A stretch of 64,000 bases of DNA. It comes from Phascolarctobacterium faecium DSM 14760 (GTDB taxonomy: Bacteria > Bacillota > Negativicutes > Acidaminococcales > Acidaminococcaceae). A program made the position numbers and the translations under genes. Of this stretch, positions 8,486-17,804 are shown piece by piece. Positions within the stretch are counted from its first letter, which is position 1. Each line of letters begins with the position of its first letter. The stretch lies in NCBI RefSeq assembly GCF_003269275.1, contig NZ_QLTS01000008.1, forward strand, positions 46,598 through 110,597. The letters run 5' to 3'. Under the pieces are notes generated by a model that was not told where the DNA came from, did not search any database, and saw only the letters and a list, made by a program, of their open reading frames with translations.

Positions 8486-9093
8486 GTTCGAAGATAGTCA
8501 TTGTTGATTATGGGATGGGAAACCTGCACAGTGTTAATAAAGCGATCGCTGTTGTTGGCGGCGACCCGGTTATTTCCAGTGATGCCGCAGTTATTGCACA
8601 GGCTGATAAACTGATTTTACCGGGAGTAGGGGCTTTTGGCGATTGCATGGCTAATCTGCAGCGCAGCGGTCTGGTACCGATACTGCAGAAATATTTGCAC
8701 AGCGGCAGACCGTTTTTAGGTATCTGCCTGGGAATGCAGGTTTTGTTTGAAGGCAGTGATGAAGCTCCCGGAGTGAAAGGTCTGGGCTATTTTCAAGGGC
8801 AGGTGCGCAGACTGGATACCGCTTTGAAAATACCGCATATGGGCTGGAACAAGCTGAGTTTACGCAGCAGTTCGCCGCTGCTGCAGGAAGCAGGAGATGA
8901 ATATGTGTACTTTGTGCACAGCTTTCATGTTGAGCCGCAGCAGCAAGAGCTCATTACTGCCGTATGTGATTATGGTATGGAAGTAACGGCTGCCGTCGGC
9001 AGCGGCAGTGTACAGGCTTTTCAGTTCCATCCAGAAAAATCAAGCCGGGCAGGCCTTGGCCTGCTGCGCGCTTTTAAGGAGTGGCAGCCATGA
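8482..9093 (+). CDS. hisH: Imidazole glycerol phosphate synthase, glutaminase subunit HisH
   Basis: 203-residue class-I glutamine amidotransferase that feeds ammonia to HisF. The nucleophile elbow is FLGICLGMQVLFEGS (Cys near residue 80) and the His-Glu pair is in FQFHPEKSS near residue 182. It opens with VDYGMGNLHSVNKA, standard for HisH. ATGA overlap with hisB; expected partner of HisF encoded two genes downstream. Confidence 0.95.
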   Translation: MSSKIVIVDYGMGNLHSVNKAIAVVGGDPVISSDAAVIAQADKLILPGVGAFGDCMANLQRSGLVPILQKYLHSGRPFLGICLGMQVLFEGSDEAPGVKGLGYFQGQVRRLDTALKIPHMGWNKLSLRSSSPLLQEAGDEYVYFVHSFHVEPQQQELITAVCDYGMEVTAAVGSGSVQAFQFHPEKSSRAGLGLLRAFKEWQP

Positions 9094-9818
9094 TAATTTT
9101 TCCTGCTATAGATATCCGCGGCGGCCGCTGCGTCAGATTGACGGAAGGTCGTTTTGACCAGGAAACTGTTTTTGCTGATGATCCTTCGGAAATGGCTGCC
9201 CGCTGGTCGGCAGTCGGAGCCGAATATTTACATGTCGTCGATTTAGACGGTGCTTTGGCCGGTGCAGGACGTAATCTGCCGGTAATCCAAAAAATCCTGG
9301 AGCACGCTTCTATGCCAGTGCAGGTAGGAGGCGGAATCAGAAATATGGCAGCTGTAGCAGAATTACTGGAACTGGGGGTCAGCCGTGTGATTCTTGGATC
9401 AGCAGCAGTGCGGGAACCGCAGCTGGTTGCTGAAGCCTGTCGGGAATTTCCTGGTCAGGTTGTTGTAGGTATCGATGCTAAAGACGGGAAAGCCGCTATC
9501 GAAGGCTGGGGTGTCAGCGGTGGTATTGATGCTGTAGAGTTGGCTCTAAAAATGGCTGCTATCGGGGTCGAGCATATTATTTTTACTGATATCAGCCGTG
9601 ACGGTAAGCTGAGTGGGGTGAATGTAGAAGCCACTGCCGCTTTGGCAAAAGCCTGCGGTGTTAAAGTCATTGCCAGCGGCGGTGTGGCATCGTTGGAAGA
9701 TATACGCCGGCTGCAGCAGCGGTCCTCCTCTGGGATCGAGGGCTGCATCATAGGGAAGGCCATTTATACCGGAGCTGTTGACCTGCTGGAGGCTCTGCGG
9801 GTCGCAAAGGAGGTATGA
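9090..9818 (+). CDS. hisA: ProFAR isomerase HisA
   Basis: 242-residue TIM barrel performing the Amadori isomerisation of ProFAR to PRFAR. It begins [20 protein letters not shown] with the catalytic Asp in AIDI, has [10 protein letters not shown] and [10 protein letters not shown] phosphate loops and the second catalytic Asp in [18 protein letters not shown] at 9081 is in frame but lies against the AAGGAG site; the ATG at 9090 gives correct spacing and an ATGA overlap with hisH. Confidence 0.95.
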   Translation: MIIFPAIDIRGGRCVRLTEGRFDQETVFADDPSEMAARWSAVGAEYLHVVDLDGALAGAGRNLPVIQKILEHASMPVQVGGGIRNMAAVAELLELGVSRVILGSAAVREPQLVAEACREFPGQVVVGIDAKDGKAAIEGWGVSGGIDAVELALKMAAIGVEHIIFTDISRDGKLSGVNVEATAALAKACGVKVIASGGVASLEDIRRLQQRSSSGIEGCIIGKAIYTGAVDLLEALRVAKEV

Positions 9819-9819
9819 G

Positions 9820-10578
9820 ATGCATACCAAAAGAATTATTCCCTGTCTGGATGTAAAAGAAGGGCATGTAGTCAAAGGCACTAATTTTGTGGAACTGCGT
9901 GATGCCGGTGATCCTGTTGAACTGGCGGCCTTATATGACACTGAAGCTGCCGATGAGCTGGTTTTTCTTGATATCACTGCGTCTGTCGAGCAGCGTAAGT
10001 CTATGCTGGATGTCATAAACCGTACGGCGGGACAGGTTTTTATGCCGCTGACAGTTGGCGGTGGGATCAGCACGGTGCAGGATATTCGTAATGCTCTGAA
10101 TGCAGGTGCTGATAAAATTTCTGTAAATACGGCGGCAGTAAAAAATCCGCAGCTGATTGCTGATGGTGCAAAGCTGTTTGGCAGCCAGTGCATCGTTTTA
10201 GCTGTAGATGCAAAACGCTGCGGTACAGATAAATGGGAAGTTTATGTACATGGCGGACGTACCCCTACGGGAATTGATGTACTGGACTGGGTCAGAACGG
10301 CGGCAGAATTGGGCGCCGGCGAGATTTTACTGACCAGTATGGATGCTGACGGTACAAAAAACGGCTATGATATACCACTGACCCGGACGGTTGCCGAAGC
10401 GGTGAAGGTACCTGTGATAGCCAGCGGCGGCGCAGGTAAGCTGGAACACTTCTATGATGTTTTGACGGAAGGTAAAGCCGATGCCGTTTTGGCGGCATCA
10501 GTCTTTCATTATAAAGAGTTTACTATCAGGCAGGTCAAAGAATACCTGCGGTCTAAAGGTTTAGAGGTGAGATTATAA
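9820..10578 (+). CDS. hisF: Imidazole glycerol phosphate synthase, cyclase subunit HisF
   Basis: 252-residue TIM barrel that joins ammonia from HisH with PRFAR, giving imidazole glycerol phosphate and AICAR. Hallmarks are [16 protein letters not shown] (catalytic Asp), [40 protein letters not shown] (second catalytic Asp) and [17 protein letters not shown] precedes the start one base after the hisA stop. A longer in-frame start at 9778 lacks support. Confidence 0.95.
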   Translation: MHTKRIIPCLDVKEGHVVKGTNFVELRDAGDPVELAALYDTEAADELVFLDITASVEQRKSMLDVINRTAGQVFMPLTVGGGISTVQDIRNALNAGADKISVNTAAVKNPQLIADGAKLFGSQCIVLAVDAKRCGTDKWEVYVHGGRTPTGIDVLDWVRTAAELGAGEILLTSMDADGTKNGYDIPLTRTVAEAVKVPVIASGGAGKLEHFYDVLTEGKADAVLAASVFHYKEFTIRQVKEYLRSKGLEVRL

Positions 10579-11246
10579 TGCAAGTAGATTTTTCTAAAAT
10601 AAAATTTGATGAAAAAGGCTTGATTCCGGCCATTATTCAGGATGCAGCAACCAATGCCGTGCTGATGCTGGCCTATATGAACGGCGAATCACTGGCGAAG
10701 ACTGTGGAAACCGGTTATACCTGGTTTTGGAGTCGCAGCCGTCAGGAGCTGTGGAACAAAGGCGCTAGCAGCGGCCATGTGCAGAAGGTCGTCAGTATTG
10801 ATTATGATTGTGATGGTGACAGTCTGCTGGTAAAGGTTGAACAAAAAGGTGCAGCCTGCCATACAGGAAATTATTCCTGTTTCAGTTATCCATTATGGAA
10901 CAGCGGTGCGGGCAGAAATCTGCCGGTACCTGAACCGGATGGTATTCACGGTATTTTGGCTGAATTGTACCGCGTCATTCAGGACAAACGCGTTCATGGC
11001 GGCGAAAAATCTTATACCCGTTACCTGTTTATGTCAGGCCAGGATAAGATTTTGAAAAAGGTCGGCGAAGAAGCTGCAGAAACTATCATTGCTTCCAAGA
11101 ATAATAACGGCAAAGAGGTTTTGTATGAGATGTCCGACTTGTGGTATCATTGTTTAGTGCTTCTGGCATATCATAATATCAATCCGGCAGAACTGCTGAA
11201 CGAATTGGGTGGTCGCCGCAGTAAAGAAAATAACAGTAAATATTAA
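10578..11246 (+). CDS. hisIE: Bifunctional PRA-cyclohydrolase / PR-ATP pyrophosphatase HisIE
   Basis: 222-residue fusion carrying steps 2 and 3 of histidine synthesis. Residues 1-115 are the HisI cyclohydrolase ([49 protein letters not shown] with metal-binding Cys). Residues 120-222 are the HisE pyrophosphatase ([49 protein letters not shown]). Start overlaps the hisF stop by one base. Last gene of the operon; a terminator follows within 6 bases. Confidence 0.95.
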   Translation: MQVDFSKIKFDEKGLIPAIIQDAATNAVLMLAYMNGESLAKTVETGYTWFWSRSRQELWNKGASSGHVQKVVSIDYDCDGDSLLVKVEQKGAACHTGNYSCFSYPLWNSGAGRNLPVPEPDGIHGILAELYRVIQDKRVHGGEKSYTRYLFMSGQDKILKKVGEEAAETIIASKNNNGKEVLYEMSDLWYHCLVLLAYHNINPAELLNELGGRRSKENNSKY

Positions 11247-11251
11247 AAAAA

Positions 11252-11280
11252 GAAACCTTCTGCAGTCTGCGGGAGGTTTC
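11252..11280 (+). terminator. Histidine operon terminator
   Basis: GAAACCTTC (11252-11260) pairs with GGAGGTTTC (11272-11280, one G-T pair), followed by a short T run and preceded by an A run. Confidence 0.85.
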
Positions 11281-11360
11281 TTTGCTTAAAATTTACTGCT
11301 GACAGTTTTATTTTGTGCTACAATGACAAGTAAGAAATACGGGGATAAGAAGGTGGAAGC

Positions 11361-12998
11361 ATGGAAAAAACGGTTTTAGTTATCGGTCACCGTAATCCAG
11401 ACACGGATTCGGTCTGTTCTGCCATCGCCTATGCTTATTTAAAGCAGCAGCTGGGTTTGAACGCAGTTCCGGCACGTGCAGGCAAGATCAATCCGGAAAC
11501 ACAGTTTGTGCTGGAACATTTTGGCGTACCGGTACCGAAATTAGTAGATGATCTGTATCCGCGGTTAAGTGATATACGCCTGGCGCAGCCGCCGACAGTG
11601 GGGCCAGATGCGTCACTGCGTGATGTGGGCAGGCTTTTTGTAGAGCACGAAGGTTTAAAATCCGTACCGGTATTGGATCAGGAAAATAATATCGTCGGCA
11701 TCATTACTGTCGGCGACCTGGCGAAACGTTATTATAATGAGCTGTCAATTCAAGATCTGGACGACGGCGAAACAGATTACAGAAGTATTGTCCATACTTT
11801 AGATGGTCAGCTGATCTGCGGTGATCTGACACATACCTTTAATGGTAAGATCAAAATTGGGGCTTCGGAGCCTGAAACACTTAGCACGGCAATTAAAAAT
11901 GGAGATTTGGTTATCATCGGTGACAGAGTTGAGGCGCAGCTGGCAGTACTGGAGGCCGGCGCCGCAGGTTTGATTCTGACGCGGGATACGGAAATAACGC
12001 CAATCGTACTGCAGACGGCCCTGCGTTATAAGGCTGTTGTCATCAGCACGCCTTATGACACTTATACTACGGCCCGGCTGATCAATCAGAGCATTCAGGT
12101 CAGGCTGGTGATGACGAAAAACCTTGTGACTCTGAAAACGACAGACTTACTTTCTGATGTCAGAGAAAAGATGCTGGCGGCAAAATTTGTCAGTTACCCG
12201 GTGTTGGAGCGTGGTAAATATGTAGGGATGATGGATCGTGGTATGATGCTGGTTCCCGATCGTCAGGAGGTTATTTTAGTCGACCATAATGAACGCAGTC
12301 AGGCGGTGGAAGGCATTGAAGAAGCGCATTTGCTGGAAATCATTGACCACCATCGGCTGGGCGGGCTGACGACAGGCGCGCCGATCTTTATCAGACAGGA
12401 GCCTGTAGGTTCAACTGCTACTATCGTTGCCAACCTTACCTGGCACAGAGGTATCGAACTGCCGCCGGCTTTGGCAGGTATTTTATTTGCGGCTATAGTT
12501 TCTGATACTTTGTATTTCCGTTCTCCTACTGCGACTCTTTTTGACCAGGATACTGCTAAACGTTTGGCAGAGCAGGCCGGCATCGAGGATGCGGAAGCTT
12601 TTGCGATGGAAGTACTGCGTCATGGTTCTGCTATTGGTACGATGCCGGTGCAGGATATTGTGCGTAATGATATTAAGGAATTCGATTTTGGCGAACACCG
12701 GATTACGGTCAGTCAGATCAATATTATGGATCGGCAGCAGGCTTTAGAACGGTTAGGAGAACTGCAGAAAGCTCTTAATGAATTTCGTAAGCAGGAAGGT
12801 TATGACCTGTCGCTGCTGATGGTTACTGATATTTTGGGTGAAGCGACAGATCTTTTAGCTGCAGGAAGTCCTCAGACACAGCTTGTTCACGCTTTTGGCG
12901 AAGCTGCTGCGGAAGGATGCTATCACCTGCCAGGCGTTTTGAGCCGTAAAAAACAAATCATTCCGCCCTTGACAGAAGCCTTTAGAAAACAGGACTGA
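11361..12998 (+). CDS. ppaC: Manganese-dependent inorganic pyrophosphatase with regulatory CBS and DRTGG domains
   Basis: 545-residue family-II pyrophosphatase of the CBS type, splitting pyrophosphate to phosphate in the cytosol. The DHH domain starts with GHRNPDTDSVCSAIAY (metal ligands His, Asp, Asp) and is interrupted after about residue 65 by a CBS motif (PTVGPDASLRDV to GIITVGDLAKRY), a DRTGG-like domain (about 130-245) and a second CBS motif. It resumes at EVILVDHNERSQ and LLEIIDHHRLGG (DHH), with GSTATIVANL and a C-terminal DHHA2 domain ending SRKKQIIPPL. In studied homologues adenine nucleotides, including diadenosine polyphosphates, bind the CBS pair. The gene stands alone between two terminators. 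Confidence 0.93.
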   Translation: MEKTVLVIGHRNPDTDSVCSAIAYAYLKQQLGLNAVPARAGKINPETQFVLEHFGVPVPKLVDDLYPRLSDIRLAQPPTVGPDASLRDVGRLFVEHEGLKSVPVLDQENNIVGIITVGDLAKRYYNELSIQDLDDGETDYRSIVHTLDGQLICGDLTHTFNGKIKIGASEPETLSTAIKNGDLVIIGDRVEAQLAVLEAGAAGLILTRDTEITPIVLQTALRYKAVVISTPYDTYTTARLINQSIQVRLVMTKNLVTLKTTDLLSDVREKMLAAKFVSYPVLERGKYVGMMDRGMMLVPDRQEVILVDHNERSQAVEGIEEAHLLEIIDHHRLGGLTTGAPIFIRQEPVGSTATIVANLTWHRGIELPPALAGILFAAIVSDTLYFRSPTATLFDQDTAKRLAEQAGIEDAEAFAMEVLRHGSAIGTMPVQDIVRNDIKEFDFGEHRITVSQINIMDRQQALERLGELQKALNEFRKQEGYDLSLLMVTDILGEATDLLAAGSPQTQLVHAFGEAAAEGCYHLPGVLSRKKQIIPPLTEAFRKQD

Positions 12999-13005
12999 AT
13001 TATAG

Positions 13006-13040
13006 AAAAAAGACTGCTTCTTAAAGAAGCAGTCTTTTTT
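13006..13040. terminator. Bidirectional terminator between ppaC and the DASS transporter
   Basis: A 15-bp stem (AAAAAAGACTGCTTC with its complement, 5-base loop) with A and T tracts on both sides serves the two convergent genes. Confidence 0.9.
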
Positions 13041-13045
13041 TACTG

Positions 13046-14320
13046 TTAATTAGCAGGGAAGAAAGGCCAAACAACTGGGATTACAACCAGGGATACGATA
13101 AAGGCTACGATAACGAGGCCGGTACCGCATTTTACGTAGTCCATGAATTTGTAGCCGCCGGGGCCAAGTACCAAAGTATTCGGAGGAGTGCCTACCGGAG
13201 TTGCAAAAGCACAAGAAGCAGCAACTGCGATCGCCATCAATACTGCTTTCGGATCAGCGCCAAGCTGTTTAGCAATAGCAATACCGATCGGACACAGCAA
13301 AGCTGCTGAAGCAGTGTTGGACATAAATTGGGTCAGACCGCAGGACAGAATGAACAGAATAGCGGTCACTACTAAAGGAGACGGACTTCCGCCCATCAGG
13401 CCGACGGTCCAGTCAGCTATCAAAGCGCCGGCGCCGGTAGTATCCATAGCTGCTGAAACAGGCATCATACCTGCGAACAGGAAGATGGTTACCCAGTCGA
13501 TAGAAGCATAAGCTTGTTTTTCGGTCAGGCAGCCGGTCAGTACGCAAACAAGCGCGCCGGTGATAGCAGCGATTTCCAAAGATACGCCAGGGATACCAAC
13601 AGCCATGGTGATGATAACCAAAGCAAGGATGACTCCGGAGATGATTTGTTTGGTAGAAGAAGTGGAAGCGGCTTCGATTTCCTGTTCAATTTCCTGGTCA
13701 GCAGAAAGATCTACTTTCGGAAGCAGGTATTTGCCTACGAACATCATGTACAGCATACCAGCAATAGAAACCGGAATACCGATCCAGGCAAATTCAAAGA
13801 AGCCAAAAGGTTCAAGACCGGCAGAGGTCATAGCGCCGACTGCAATAATATTAGGCGGCGTGCCTACCATAGTAATGATACCGCCCCAACCGCAGGCAAA
13901 TGCCAGAGGCATCAGTTGACGGGAAGCTGGGATCTTAGCTGCGGCACAAATACCGAGCGCAACTGGCAGCAGGCAGGCTGCAGTACCAGTATTGGACAGG
14001 CAGGAAGATAAAACCGTACCGACCATCATTAAGCCAAACATCAAGCTGTTCTCGCCTGTACCACACATTTTTACTACTACACCGCCGATTTTTTGAGCAA
14101 GACCGGTGTAGAACATGGAAGCACCTACGACGAACATACCTGCAAACAAGACTACCGTAGAGTCGGATAAACCCGAGAATACCTGTTTTGCAGGAATAAA
14201 ACCTAACAGGCCGCAGGAAATCGCGCCTGCCGTTGCAGTAATTGCCAAGGGAATAAGTTCAGTTACGAATAAGAGAGCAACTACTGCCAACAAAATTAAA
14301 CATTTTACTGCTTGGGACAT
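13046..14320 (-). CDS. SLC13/DASS-family anion (dicarboxylate-type) transporter
   Basis: 424-residue inner-membrane carrier with about 11-12 hydrophobic segments. It has the two-fold repeated DASS signatures: SNTGTA with MVGTPPNIIAVG in the first half and SNTASA with PVGTPPNTLVLGPGGY in the second, which form the sodium and substrate sites in VcINDY-type transporters. Likely substrates are di- or tricarboxylates or sulfate; the sequence does not decide. AAAGGAGG precedes the ATG. A close paralogue starts at 63858: the first 48 residues are nearly the same, including FVTELIPLAIT versus FITELIPLAIT and GLLGFIPAKQVF. An inverted repeat shared with that paralogue lies upstream at 14384-14399. Confidence 0.88.
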   Translation of the reverse strand: MSQAVKCLILLAVVALLFVTELIPLAITATAGAISCGLLGFIPAKQVFSGLSDSTVVLFAGMFVVGASMFYTGLAQKIGGVVVKMCGTGENSLMFGLMMVGTVLSSCLSNTGTAACLLPVALGICAAAKIPASRQLMPLAFACGWGGIITMVGTPPNIIAVGAMTSAGLEPFGFFEFAWIGIPVSIAGMLYMMFVGKYLLPKVDLSADQEIEQEIEAASTSSTKQIISGVILALVIITMAVGIPGVSLEIAAITGALVCVLTGCLTEKQAYASIDWVTIFLFAGMMPVSAAMDTTGAGALIADWTVGLMGGSPSPLVVTAILFILSCGLTQFMSNTASAALLCPIGIAIAKQLGADPKAVLMAIAVAASCAFATPVGTPPNTLVLGPGGYKFMDYVKCGTGLVIVAFIVSLVVIPVVWPFFPAN

Positions 14321-14668
14321 ATTATTCCTCCTTTTAAAATTTTAAAATGCGTTAACAGAATAGCAAATTTTGAAAATCTCCTCTGTTGCGACGGCAACAT
14401 TTTTAAGTAAAATTTATTATAATTATTCATTTTTACAAAAAGTTTTACCTGAATTTTACTTATTTCTTAGATGAATGATACGAAATATCAACATTGTATA
14501 ACTTATTTAAAAGAAATAAATAATTGGTGATTTGAAAATAAATAAATAATTTTTAATAATTAACCGATTTATATTTTTATTATTAAAAATAATTGATAAG
14601 ATTAAAACTATATAGATTAATTTAAAAGTAAAAAGAACGCAGATAAAATATCTGCGTTCTTTTTGCTT
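14321..14668. promoter_or_regulatory. AT-rich intergenic region with inverted repeat TGTTGC-N4-GCAACA
   Basis: This stretch separates the two minus-strand genes. It holds the MATE terminator (14631-14663) and, at 14384-14399, an inverted repeat 63 bases before the DASS start. The same repeat, read on the sense strand as ATGTTGCC-N3-GCAACA, occurs before the paralogous DASS gene (63659-63675). No gene was seen in the rest. Confidence 0.5.
14631..14663 (-). terminator. Terminator after the MATE gene
   Basis: A 15-bp perfect stem (AAAAGAACGCAGATA, AAA loop, and its complement) sits 6 bases past the minus-strand MATE stop. Confidence 0.9.
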
Positions 14669-16012
14669 TTAAATAAGATTTTTGTGACGCCAGACTCCAC
14701 TGTGCCAGCGATAAATAAATATCAGTGCCCTTAAACATTCATCCATCATCATAGCGATCCAGATACCTATCAAGCCAAAATCGAGGACGATACCAAAAAA
14801 GTAGGCACCTGATACGGAAACCAGCCACATGGAAAGCAAGCCTATTGTTACAGGACCTTTGATGTCACCGGCAGCCTGCAGTGACATGACCATAACCATG
14901 TTGACGGCACGGCCGATTTCCAGAAAAATTTCAATGAGAAAGATGTGGCGTCCCAACTCCAGCACTTCGGGGTTATCAGTAAAGATACCATAGATATGGT
15001 CGCTGTTGAAATATAAGAGCGTTGTCAGGGTACCGCTGATCAGCACCGCTAACCGCACAGTTTGCCAGACTCTTTGGCTGACTGCTTTCTGGTCGCCGCG
15101 GCCTAGAAGAAAACCAACGATGATTTGTGTCGCCATTGCCAGAGCCTGCGAATAAATGTATGAGAACATAGCAATGATATAGGCATATATTTTGGTCGTT
15201 ATGACTACTAAACCCATCAGATTGACAAATTTCATAATCACCATCTGCGACAGCTGATACGAAAGCGACTCACCGCCTGAAGGCAGACCCAGATAGAGGA
15301 TATTGTGCAAAGTTTTTTTGGGAAAAGGACGAAGATATTTAAAAGACAAGGGCAGATTGATAAAACGACGGAAAAAATATAGAATCAGCAGCAGACCCAG
15401 TACTTTACTGCTGTTGGTTGAAATAGTCACTCCCAATACTCCCAAGGGGGGGATGGGCCCGAAGCCATGAATAAGGAAAACATTACAGATAATATTGATA
15501 ACATTCATGATGATAGAAGTCATCATCGTTACTTTTAGCAGTGAATAACCGCGGAAAAAAGAAATAAAAGAGATGTATACTGCCTGGACCACTATAAACA
15601 AGCCGATATAGCGTAGAAATAAGCCGGCTTCAGACCGGATGTCATCAGGTACGGCCAGCAGATCAAGAAAGAAGTTGTCGAAACAAAACAGAATTGAACT
15701 GATGATAAGTCCGAAAATGAAGTTTGTTAAAAGAGCTACGGTACAAACTTCCGTGACTTTTTCCTTATTACCGGCACCACGGTATTGGGCAATCAGGATT
15801 GTTGCGGCCATACTTATTACGCTGAGGGCAATAATAACGATGTTGATGATTTGATTGGCGTTACCAACGGCAGCAACGGATTTTTGAGAATAATGACTGA
15901 GCATGAATTGATCTACATTGCCGACCATCATCTGCAGCAAAATTTCAATGAAAATCGGCCAGGTCATTTTGAAAACAGAAAGCTTGGCCGCGGTAGTTTC
16001 GATAGAACGCAT
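14669..16012 (-). CDS. MATE-family multidrug/sodium antiporter
   Basis: 447-residue inner-membrane exporter with 12 predicted membrane segments in two six-helix halves. Typical stretches are FKMTWPIFIEILLQMMVGNVDQFMLS at the start, VGNANQI, the cation-site region of helix 1, and VGFLLGRGDQKAVSQ at the start of the second half. Members export cationic drugs or metabolites using sodium or protons; the substrate is unknown here. A TTG at 16016-16018 is in frame, but the ATG at 16010-16012 has better spacing from AGGAG. Expression seems controlled by the terminator/antiterminator leader at 16035-16090. Confidence 0.88.
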   Translation of the reverse strand: MRSIETTAAKLSVFKMTWPIFIEILLQMMVGNVDQFMLSHYSQKSVAAVGNANQIINIVIIALSVISMAATILIAQYRGAGNKEKVTEVCTVALLTNFIFGLIISSILFCFDNFFLDLLAVPDDIRSEAGLFLRYIGLFIVVQAVYISFISFFRGYSLLKVTMMTSIIMNVINIICNVFLIHGFGPIPPLGVLGVTISTNSSKVLGLLLILYFFRRFINLPLSFKYLRPFPKKTLHNILYLGLPSGGESLSYQLSQMVIMKFVNLMGLVVITTKIYAYIIAMFSYIYSQALAMATQIIVGFLLGRGDQKAVSQRVWQTVRLAVLISGTLTTLLYFNSDHIYGIFTDNPEVLELGRHIFLIEIFLEIGRAVNMVMVMSLQAAGDIKGPVTIGLLSMWLVSVSGAYFFGIVLDFGLIGIWIAMMMDECLRALIFIYRWHSGVWRHKNLI

Positions 16013-16034
16013 TGTCAAACACTCCTGAAAAAAT

Positions 16035-16090
16035 AAATCTGCCTTCCTGAAGGCAGATTTGACCCAGGAAGGCAGGCGTCTTTGCTTGCG
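16035..16090 (-). promoter_or_regulatory. Transcription attenuator leader of the MATE gene (two exclusive hairpins)
   Basis: On the minus strand a terminator hairpin (16035-16060, up to 12 bp, followed by a T-rich run) lies in the untranslated leader. An upstream segment (16065-16075, CTGCCTTCCTG) is perfectly complementary over 11 bases to the loop and right arm of that hairpin (16039-16049, CAGGAAGGCAG). The two pairings exclude each other, as in an attenuator. Only about 15-20 bases precede the antiterminator arm, short for a known aptamer. The inducing signal is unknown. Confidence 0.7.
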
Positions 16091-16096
16091 TCATAC

Positions 16097-16125
16097 ATTA
16101 TAGCACGGTGCTTAACCTACTGCAA
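16097..16125 (-). promoter_or_regulatory. Promoter of the MATE attenuator transcript
   Basis: Minus strand TTGCAG (16120-16125), 17-base spacer, TATAAT (16097-16102). Transcription would start near 16090, giving a leader of about 80 bases. Confidence 0.8.
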
Positions 16126-16153
16126 TATTTTTGAGTTATATTTTACAATTATA

Positions 16154-16183
16154 TTGACAAGTAAGGCTGTTTTCTATTATAAT
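16154..16183 (+). promoter_or_regulatory. Promoter of tRNA-Ala
   Basis: Consensus TTGACA (16154-16159) and TATAAT (16178-16183) with an 18-base spacer, ending 12 bases before the tRNA. Confidence 0.9.
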
Positions 16184-16195
16184 CTTAATTGTCTT

Positions 16196-16271
<76 letters not shown>

Positions 16272-16284
16272 ATTGAAAATGTAG

Positions 16285-16316
16285 AATCCATGCAGACTTT
16301 ACGGTTTGCATGGATT
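16285..16316 (+). terminator. tRNA-Ala terminator
   Basis: AATCCATGCA (16285-16294) pairs with TGCATGGATT (16307-16316), followed by a T run. Confidence 0.85.
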
Positions 16317-16372
16317 TTTTGTTTTGAAAATAAATGGGTTGGCATTGAAAGTTGAATGGCAAAAATATAAAA

Positions 16373-16795
16373 TTATCGTAATAAAGGCAGGCTTCCAGTA
16401 AGTTTAGCAACCTTCTTTTTTGAGCCGCAGATTGCAAGACCAAAATATTTTAAAGCGCTTTCCGGTACTTGAGTCATTTTTTGAGTAAAATCATCATAAG
16501 TTTTACAGCTCTGCGCTAAATCAGAAAAATCAACAACGAGCAGGTCATGAAAATCGTCTTGATAGAGTTGTTCCCTGATATATTTAAGTTTTTCTGCAGA
16601 GCTTTTCAAGACAGGAACAGGGAATTTGATAATGCCGAGATGACTCTTTTCTGTCTGATCGATTACATCAGGACCGACTGCTTCAGGCATGGTTTTGCCT
16701 AGGGTTATCCCTAAGATCACAGCAGTATTGGCAATAATTCCTAACGGCAGCTCTTCGTCAACGACGATGACACATTTTTCATTTTGCAGATTCAT
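16373..16795 (-). CDS. DUF2000 family protein
   Basis: 140-residue protein matching the DUF2000 pattern: an opening strand NEKCVIVVDEELPLGIIANTA, ILGITLGKTMPEAVGPDV in the middle, and a C-terminal ALKYFGLAICGSKKKVAKLTG. Known structures of this family resemble a peptidyl-tRNA hydrolase-like fold, but no activity is established. An in-frame extension reaches 16834; the ATG at 16795 has GAGG six bases upstream and was chosen. It stands alone between tRNA-Ala and the carbonic anhydrase, so context gives no function. Confidence 0.75.
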   Translation of the reverse strand: MNLQNEKCVIVVDEELPLGIIANTAVILGITLGKTMPEAVGPDVIDQTEKSHLGIIKFPVPVLKSSAEKLKYIREQLYQDDFHDLLVVDFSDLAQSCKTYDDFTQKMTQVPESALKYFGLAICGSKKKVAKLTGSLPLLR

Positions 16796-16979
16796 AATAA
16801 GCCTCTTTTCTATACAATGTTTTATAAGCTCCAAGCATTACAAAACTATTGTAACGATAAAGTAAAGAGGTGTCTTGTAGAATATTGGCAATGACCAAAA
16901 TATTACGTTGATATATTAGAATAGTGATTATAAAAACTAAAAATTTGACGACGCTAAAAAACAGGGAGCACGATTTGTC

Positions 16980-17537
16980 TTAAATCTCTTTATAGCCATC
17001 TGCCAAAAGATCAAGTTTACCCGTATGGGGGTCAATGATAAGTCCGTGGATAGGTATATCATTGGGAATAAAAGGATTTGCCTTAAGTTTTTTAATGACT
17101 GTAAGTACATTTTTGGTGGGGTCGGTGTAAGGATCAAGCCAAACTTGAAAATCTTTTTCAATCAGTTTTAATTGCTGTTCTGAGACGCCTCTGCTTCTCA
17201 TATTATGTAATATGTCTTTTGATGATGTCAGAGCGACACCGCAATCATAATGTCCGACTATGAAAATTTCTTTGATATCAAAAACATAGATGGTTAGCAA
17301 AAGACTTTTTACGGTTTCTCCCATTTCTCCGATTAAAGAGGTTCCGGCATTTTGAATTATTTTTGCATCGCCTCGGTGGATGCCCAGTGCTTTGTTGATC
17401 AGTTCAACAAGTCTGGTGTCCATACAAGTGAGCAGGGCAAACTTTTTCTGCGGATATTTGGATATTTCTTTTGTATACTTGTTATTTGCCAAAAATTCAT
17501 GGTTGTTTGTCAATATCTCTTGTAGCAGCGTTGCCAT
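16980..17537 (-). CDS. Beta-class carbonic anhydrase
   Basis: 185-residue enzyme interconverting CO2 and bicarbonate. Zinc ligands are the Cys and Asp of LLTCMDTRL and the His and Cys of VGHYDCGVAL; NAGTSL is also conserved. It resembles the short beta/gamma-proteobacterial and clostridial members annotated as YbcF- or YtiB-like. The start at 17537 (MATLLQE) follows GAGGGG at 10 bases; the frame is open to 17564. Bicarbonate would be useful to the pyruvate carboxylase encoded at 56646, though they are not linked. Upstream to 17740 I see no gene. Confidence 0.85.
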   Translation of the reverse strand: MATLLQEILTNNHEFLANNKYTKEISKYPQKKFALLTCMDTRLVELINKALGIHRGDAKIIQNAGTSLIGEMGETVKSLLLTIYVFDIKEIFIVGHYDCGVALTSSKDILHNMRSRGVSEQQLKLIEKDFQVWLDPYTDPTKNVLTVIKKLKANPFIPNDIPIHGLIIDPHTGKLDLLADGYKEI

Positions 17538-17740
17538 TTTATCGCATCCCCTCGGTTTTTGCACTTTTTTAAATGAAGTGTATTTTATTTAAGATTATCA
17601 GTGAAATTGTCATATGTTTATTTTATCATTTATCAACTGTTTTTGAAATGAAAGATATTTAGTAAGGTTTTGTTTACATTTGTCTATACAGAAGTGGAAT
17701 TATTAAAATACGTGCATTATTGTACTTAGCATAGAAATAT

Positions 17741-17768
17741 AAAACACCGCAGATTTCTGCGGTGTTTT
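17741..17768 (-). terminator. Terminator after the EAL-domain gene
   Basis: A 13-bp perfect stem AAAACACCGCAGA with a TT loop and T-rich flank, 37 bases past the minus-strand stop. Confidence 0.88.
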
Positions 17769-17804
17769 ATATTTTAATTATCAATAGATTATTTTGCAGT
17801 ATTT

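Noticed and set aside
16010..16094. Open frame starting at an ATG in the MATE leader that might encode an attenuator peptide
   Set aside because: The ATG (16092-16094) lies at or upstream of the predicted transcription start near 16090, has no ribosome site, and the frame runs well into the MATE gene.
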